Source: Serripes groenlandicus (taxonomy: Eukaryota; Mollusca; Bivalvia; Cardiida; Cardiidae). Taken from it: 64,000 nt of DNA. The DNA lies in assembly GCA_031761405.1 (NCBI GenBank), contig JASEVX010000005.1, positions 31,297,127-31,361,126 on the forward strand, in the 5' to 3' direction. Of the stretch, positions 60,300 through 64,000 are shown in pieces; positions within the stretch are counted from its first letter, which is position 1, and every line of letters begins with the position of its first letter. The notes beneath the pieces were generated by a model. It worked only from the letters and a program-made list of their open reading frames with translations, was not told where the DNA came from and made no database searches. The position numbers and the translations under genes were made by a program.

Positions 60300-60517
60300 T
60301 TAACCCCCCTTTCCAACATATAGCTTTCTGAAGCTTCTGCAGCAGACAACCTTTTAAAACAATGTGGCAAAAGGAGAAATTGCTCATTCTCCTTTTGCCA
60401 CACTGTTTTAAACTCTATTCAATAAATAAACCCTTATATTTAAGGGGACTTTCTGTGTTTTTTTCAACATGTTTACAAATCATCTGCAGATCTGTTGAAA
60501 GTGGGAATGGCTATTAA
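60300..60517 (-). mobile_element. M1 element, minus
   Basis: TTAACCCCCCTTTCCAACATA to AAGTGGGAATGGCTATTAA. CTTCTGCAGCAGACAACC; hairpin arms meet with almost no loop (GAGAAATTGCTCATTCTCC). Confidence 0.7.
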
Positions 60518-61164
60518 AGTATTAAATGCATCTTCAGCTCATTTGTGCCTGGTGCGATTCACGATACTAAATTGATAAACCTGGTAAGATAAACTTACAT
60601 CATCCAGTCTTACATACAGGAAGAGTTTCTGTACATCAAAGACCCCTATTCACCTTGATTTATATTCCAGGAAATGATTCTTTTCTCAGCCCAAATTCTA
60701 AATTCTTACACCCAAGTGTATGCAAACAAACAGTTTATTAGCCATTCCCTTGGAAAACCAACCATAGGATAATTGTTTATCTATATGCTATTTGATCATC
60801 ATATACACTGTTGTTGTTGTATTGCTTGTACAAATAGCTTGTGCTCTGCAGATGCAGATTGCTAAAGAACTTTAATTATAGCATTATGTATTTGGAGTTA
60901 TCCCCCTTTGTGAAAGTTTTACTTGTATTATTCGACTTCCTGCAGGGGACACAAAAGTCATGTAGTCCATGGAAACCTTGATTTTGTCATTATAAGTTGT
61001 TAAAGCAATAACTTAAATCATCACTGCTTACATTAAATTATAAGTCAAGATATTTCATTTGAATTTCTTCTGACTATAATAGATTTGTATTCTCAACACA
61101 TTTGTTCAATATACCAGATAGTTACAAAAAGAGGTGTTTTTGAGAGGCCTTAAACTTTGAGTGT
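60518..61164. other. No recognised gene or element
   Basis: AT-rich, possibly intronic. TTATATTCCAG near 60662 is an acceptor-like motif without a convincing exon after it. Confidence 0.4.
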
Positions 61165-61337
61165 TTAACGCTTTCCCACAAACAACAAATCTGCAGCAGA
61201 CGACTTTGAAAACAAGGAAAAGCTCTACTAATGTTGGTATAATTTTTGATAAATTTCTCCTTTTTGTCATGATATTTTTTCAAAAGTGGTCTGCTGTTGC
61301 GGCGTCAGAAAGTGTCTACATGTGGGAAAGGGGTTAA
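61165..61337 (+). mobile_element. M1 element, internal deletion, plus
   Basis: TTAACGCTTTCCCACAAAC to ATGTGGGAAAGGGGTTAA. One hairpin arm only (AAATTTCTCCTTTTTGTC). Confidence 0.78.
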
Positions 61338-61348
61338 ACTTTGAGATT

Positions 61349-61600
61349 TTAACCCTTTCCCCCATACGGCAATTCTGCAGCAGACGATACGACAATTCTG
61401 CAGCAGACGACTTTGAACGTATTTTGTCAAAACATAGAAAATCTCCATAATTGAATGGATAACCTATGACAAAAAGTGGAAAACATTGTGGCAAAAGGAG
61501 AAATTGCACGTTTTGTGCAATTTCTTCTTTTGTCACTATGTTTTCAAATAGCGTCTGCTGCAAATGCGTCGGAATGCGTCTGCAAGTGGGAAAGGGTTAA
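61349..61600 (+). mobile_element. M1 element with a 23-bp duplication, plus
   Basis: 252 bp. The ACGGCAATTCTGCAGCAGACG block at 61366 is repeated as ACGACAATTCTGCAGCAGACG at 61389. Right end GCAAGTGGGAAAGGGTTAA is B-type on an A-type body, so it is also a hybrid. Confidence 0.88.
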
Positions 61601-61778
61601 AGATCCCATAAGAGTAAAGATGCAAGAAGTTTGTATGATGGAAAAGGATACCAGCATGCGTTTGTTTTTTAGGCTGCTTGGATCATTATGTTCCGGGCAC
61701 ATGCATGTCTGTTACATTGAATAATACTGATTATCCACTTACTTCACCTGTTTTACTGCGGAAATCTTAAATCCGAAA

Positions 61779-61944
61779 TATTACCTTTCCCACATACATG
61801 TACAACAAATTTTGAAAATATATGTTCAAAAATATGGAAGCTCTCATAATAAATGAAAGAACAATTATTAAAGAAACTTGCAAAAACATTGTGGCAAAAA
61901 GGAGAAATTGCTCATTGTTGAACAGCAATGTGTGAAAGGATTAA
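61779..61944 (+). mobile_element. M1 element, decayed, plus
   Basis: ATTACCTTTCCCACATACATG to TGTGAAAGGATTAA. The PstI blocks and one hairpin arm are lost. Confidence 0.65.
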
Positions 61945-62249
61945 CGAGAAACAAGACTAACAGGGGGTTATGATTAAAAGCTGAAGGGTATAGAACATTA
62001 TAGTGCTGTTTTGGTGCAGACAGTTCTGGCGAAATTTAATGAAGTAAATTCCTAAATTGCATCAAACCCCCTTTGTTCTTTAATTTACTGTTTTTAAATT
62101 GAGAATATCGTGTTGTTAAATTGTGCAACATGTGTTTTTGATTTCAAGTTAAAATAGCTTGTTTCTTTAAGCTTGATAAACCCATTACTTCACATGATAT
62201 TTCAAATGTTGTTTACTTTACAATCAACAGATTAACATTATTATTAAAG
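61945..62249. other. No recognised feature
   Basis: AT-rich; no frame, no repeat recognised. Confidence 0.4.
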
Positions 62250-62385
62250 TATAAAAATATGGAAAACTGGAAGTAACAGTACTGTTAAGACAAAGAGTTG
62301 AAAATATTGCAATCAAAAGTGAAATTGCTTGTTTTGAGCAATTTCACCTTTCATTGCAATGTTTTCTAAAGTCGTCTGCAAATCG
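62250..62385 (+). mobile_element. M1 remnant, hairpin region
   Basis: AAAATATGGAAAACTGGAAG, hairpin GTGAAATTGCTTGTTTTGAG with TTTCACCTTT, AAAGTCGTCTGCAAATCGG. Terminal repeats missing. Confidence 0.5.
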
Positions 62386-62417
62386 GTAAATCAAAAACTG
62401 GCTTTGATATATTTATA

Positions 62418-62648
62418 GGAATCCGCTGTGGTCGAGTGGTTAGCGTCGGGGATTTTGAAACCGGGTGTTCCGGGTTCGATCCCCAGTCGCGGCACTACGG
62501 TCATGGTGGAGTGCCCTTGGGCAAGGCACATTTTCTAGCCTAGTACTGGTTGGTTTACCCAGGGATCATGAATAAGTGAACTGTCGCCGTGATATAACTG
62601 AACTAATGTTGAAAGCGGCGTAAAACCCCAATAAATAAATAAATAAAA
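62418..62648 (+). mobile_element. SINE S1, complete, with 14-bp target-site duplication
   Basis: Head GGAATCCGCTGTGGTCGAGTG with A-box TGGTCGAGTGG and B-box GGGTTCGATCC, body CCCTTGGGCAAGGCACATTT, tail GTTGAAAGCGGCGTAAAACC then CAATAAATAAATAAATA. TTGATATATTTATA flanks it at 62404-62417 and 62649-62662. Best reference copy of S1 in the window. Confidence 0.93.
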
Positions 62649-62711
62649 TTGATATATTTATATGAACTAGTTAACCATGTAACTTTTATAATGATCCTCC
62701 ATCATTATTAA

Positions 62712-62931
62712 TTAACCCATTCCCACATACAGGCTCCCCTTCTGATGCCTCTGCAGCAGATGACGTTTGAAAACATTGTGGCAAAAGGTGAAATGATGAG
62801 AAACATCATCAAGTTTTGCTCTGAAACACTGGATAACTCATTAGGAGCAATTTCTCCTTTTTGCCACAATGTTTTCAAAAGTCGTCTGCTGCAGATACGT
62901 CAGAAAATGTCTATATGAGGGAAAGGGTTAT
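62712..62931. mobile_element. M1 isomer with two 3'-type ends
   Basis: Left TTAACCCATTCCCACATACAG then TTCTGATGCCTCTGCAGCAG; right GTCTGCTGCAGATACGTCAG then TATATGAGGGAAAGGGTTAT. Both sides show the long 3' spacing with the CGTCAG motif. The centre carries GATGAGAAACATCATC and unrelated bases. Confidence 0.75.
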
Positions 62932-62956
62932 TCATAGTTTCATAGATTCTACTAGT

Positions 62957-63190
62957 TTAACCCTTTCCCTCATACATACGACAATTCTGCAGCGGACGAC
63001 TTTTAACTTATTTTGTCAAAACATAGAAAATCTCCATAATTGAATGGATAACCTATGACAAAAAGTGGAAAACATTGTGGCAAAAGGAGAAATTGCACGT
63101 TTTGTGCGATTTCTTCTTTTGTCACTTTGTTTTCAAAAAGCCGTCTGCTGCAGATACGTCAGAAAGTTTCTATATGAGGGAAAGGGTTAT
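62957..63190 (+). mobile_element. M1 element, subfamily A, plus
   Basis: 234 bp. TTAACCCTTTCCCTCATACA to TATATGAGGGAAAGGGTTAT. The flank GTTATTCATAGTTTCATAGA just before it also follows it. Confidence 0.88.
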
Positions 63191-63204
63191 TCATAGTTTC
63201 ATAG

Positions 63205-63306
63205 ATTCTACTCTCAATTTCAGAGATTATATAATATTACTGTTTTGCGTAGATATTTTCAAAGCCGTACTCTGCTGCAGATTTGGTTGAATGTGGGAAC
63301 GTGTTA
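63205..63306 (-). mobile_element. M1 fragment, right part
   Basis: CAGAGATTATATAATATTAC, CTCTGCTGCAGATTTGGTTG, GTGGGAACGTGTTAA. Confidence 0.55.
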
Positions 63307-63410
63307 ATAATGGGAATATTTCATTCCTTAATTCCATCTTGAAATCCTATATTGGGGGCCACACAAAATAATGGTCTCATTTGAGATGCCATGATATCGG
63401 CTTAAATAGC

Positions 63411-63639
63411 TTAATCCTTTTCCATATTAAAAAAAATCTGCAGCTGACAACTTTGAAAACACCTAAGAAAAAATTGGATTGTTTTCATAAATGAAAGTTT
63501 TATTACTGAAAAAAGTTGAAAACATTGTGGAAAACTAGAGTAATTGCTGTTTTGAGCAATTTCTCTTTTGGTCACAATGTTTTCGAAAGTCGTCGGCTGC
63601 AGAAGCATCAGAATGCGTCTGTATGTGGGAAAGGGTTAG
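63411..63639 (+). mobile_element. M1 element, subfamily B, plus
   Basis: TTAATCCTTTTCCATATTAAA to TATGTGGGAAAGGGTTAG, 229 bp. GTCGTCGGCTGCAGAAGC at right. Confidence 0.82.
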
Positions 63640-63695
63640 TTAATACAGGAGATATTGTCTGGCAAAGACATGCTTATTGCTTATTGCTTTCTATC

Positions 63696-63924
63696 TTAAC
63701 CGTTTCCCTCATATAGACGCTATCTGATGCCTCTCCTGCAGACGGCTTTTTGAAAACATAGTGACAAAAGAAGAAATGCTCAAAATGAGCAATTTCTCCT
63801 TTTGCAACAATGTTTCCAACTTGAAATCATAGGTAATCCATTCAATTATAGAGATTTTCTATTTTTTGACAAAATATGTTTTAAGTCGTCTGCTGCAGAA
63901 TTGTCGTATGAGGGAAAGGGTTTA
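63696..63924 (-). mobile_element. M1 element, subfamily A, minus
   Basis: 229 bp. TTAACCGTTTCCCTCATATAG to TATGAGGGAAAGGGTTTA, hairpin AAATGCTCAAAATGAGCAATTT with one base missing. Confidence 0.87.
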
Positions 63925-64000
63925 GACCTGGGAATCATTGCCATCCCATTCTGTCTGAGACCTGCAGATTCAGATTCTCACTGTCATGAATGTTAAAGCA

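Noticed and set aside
60023..60403. 126-codon minus-strand frame
   Set aside because: Built from two M1 copies and the minimal M1 between them.

Overview
This window looks like non-coding DNA from an animal nuclear genome, most likely a bivalve mollusc. It is AT-rich and has almost no long open frames. It carries tRNA-derived SINEs whose tails end in CAATAAATAAATAAATA or CAATCAATCAATC. It also carries AGCTCACCT hairpin repeats and TGACCTTGACCT-rich satellites of the kind I associate with bivalves. The bivalve call is inference from repeat style; no single gene fixes it. There are no bacterial operons, no rRNA and no CRISPR.

The dominant component is one miniature inverted-repeat element, called M1 here. 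It has TTAA at each end, termini TTAACCCTTTCCC and GGGAAAGGGTTAA, usually about 230 bp, subterminal CTGCAGCAGACGAC and its complement, and a central hairpin (GCAAAAGGAGAAATTGC and its complement). I count about 90 copies or fragments, on both strands from position 466 to 63924, covering roughly a quarter of the window. TTAA plus CCCTTT ends point to the piggyBac superfamily (Kolobok is the alternative). Subfamily A reads CATACGACAATT at its 5' end and TATATGAGGG at its 3' end. Subfamily B reads CATACAACAAAT and GCAAGTGGG.

Other repeats are layered on this. H1 is a 1.05-kb element with three nearly identical copies in the first 15 kb; two of them sit inside M1. There are three SINE families (S1, S2, S3), several copies with clear 12 to 15 bp target-site duplications, two of them nested in M1. 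M2 and M3 are further foldback elements. R1 elements have a terminal hairpin, a CTGTCTGTC stretch, a variable number of about 165-bp units and a CTTGTTT end. There are also a 7-unit satellite (34590-35720), a 3 x 291 bp tandem array (33155-34028), two patches packed with TTCNNGAA words (31874-32361 and 43215-43429), two patches packed with CTGAAT/ATTCAG words (30765-31450 and 43930-44715), and CRE-bearing palindromes (35820-36485 and 49447-49837).

Gene evidence is thin and consists of candidate exons in long repeat-filled introns. A plus-strand pair of exons (22176-22211 and 30365-30446) is phase-compatible and gives a 37-residue open frame. A minus-strand set (34227-34321 joined to 32575-32741, also phase-compatible) encodes a lysine-rich C-terminus. 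A CpG-rich patch at 36740-37365 may be a divergent promoter, with candidate splice donors facing both ways. A decayed coding region at 41470-42150 looks like a transposon-protein relic. Positions 51388-51587 are a 200-base assembly gap.

Open frames of 60 to 216 codons elsewhere mostly follow the repeats and are not genes.
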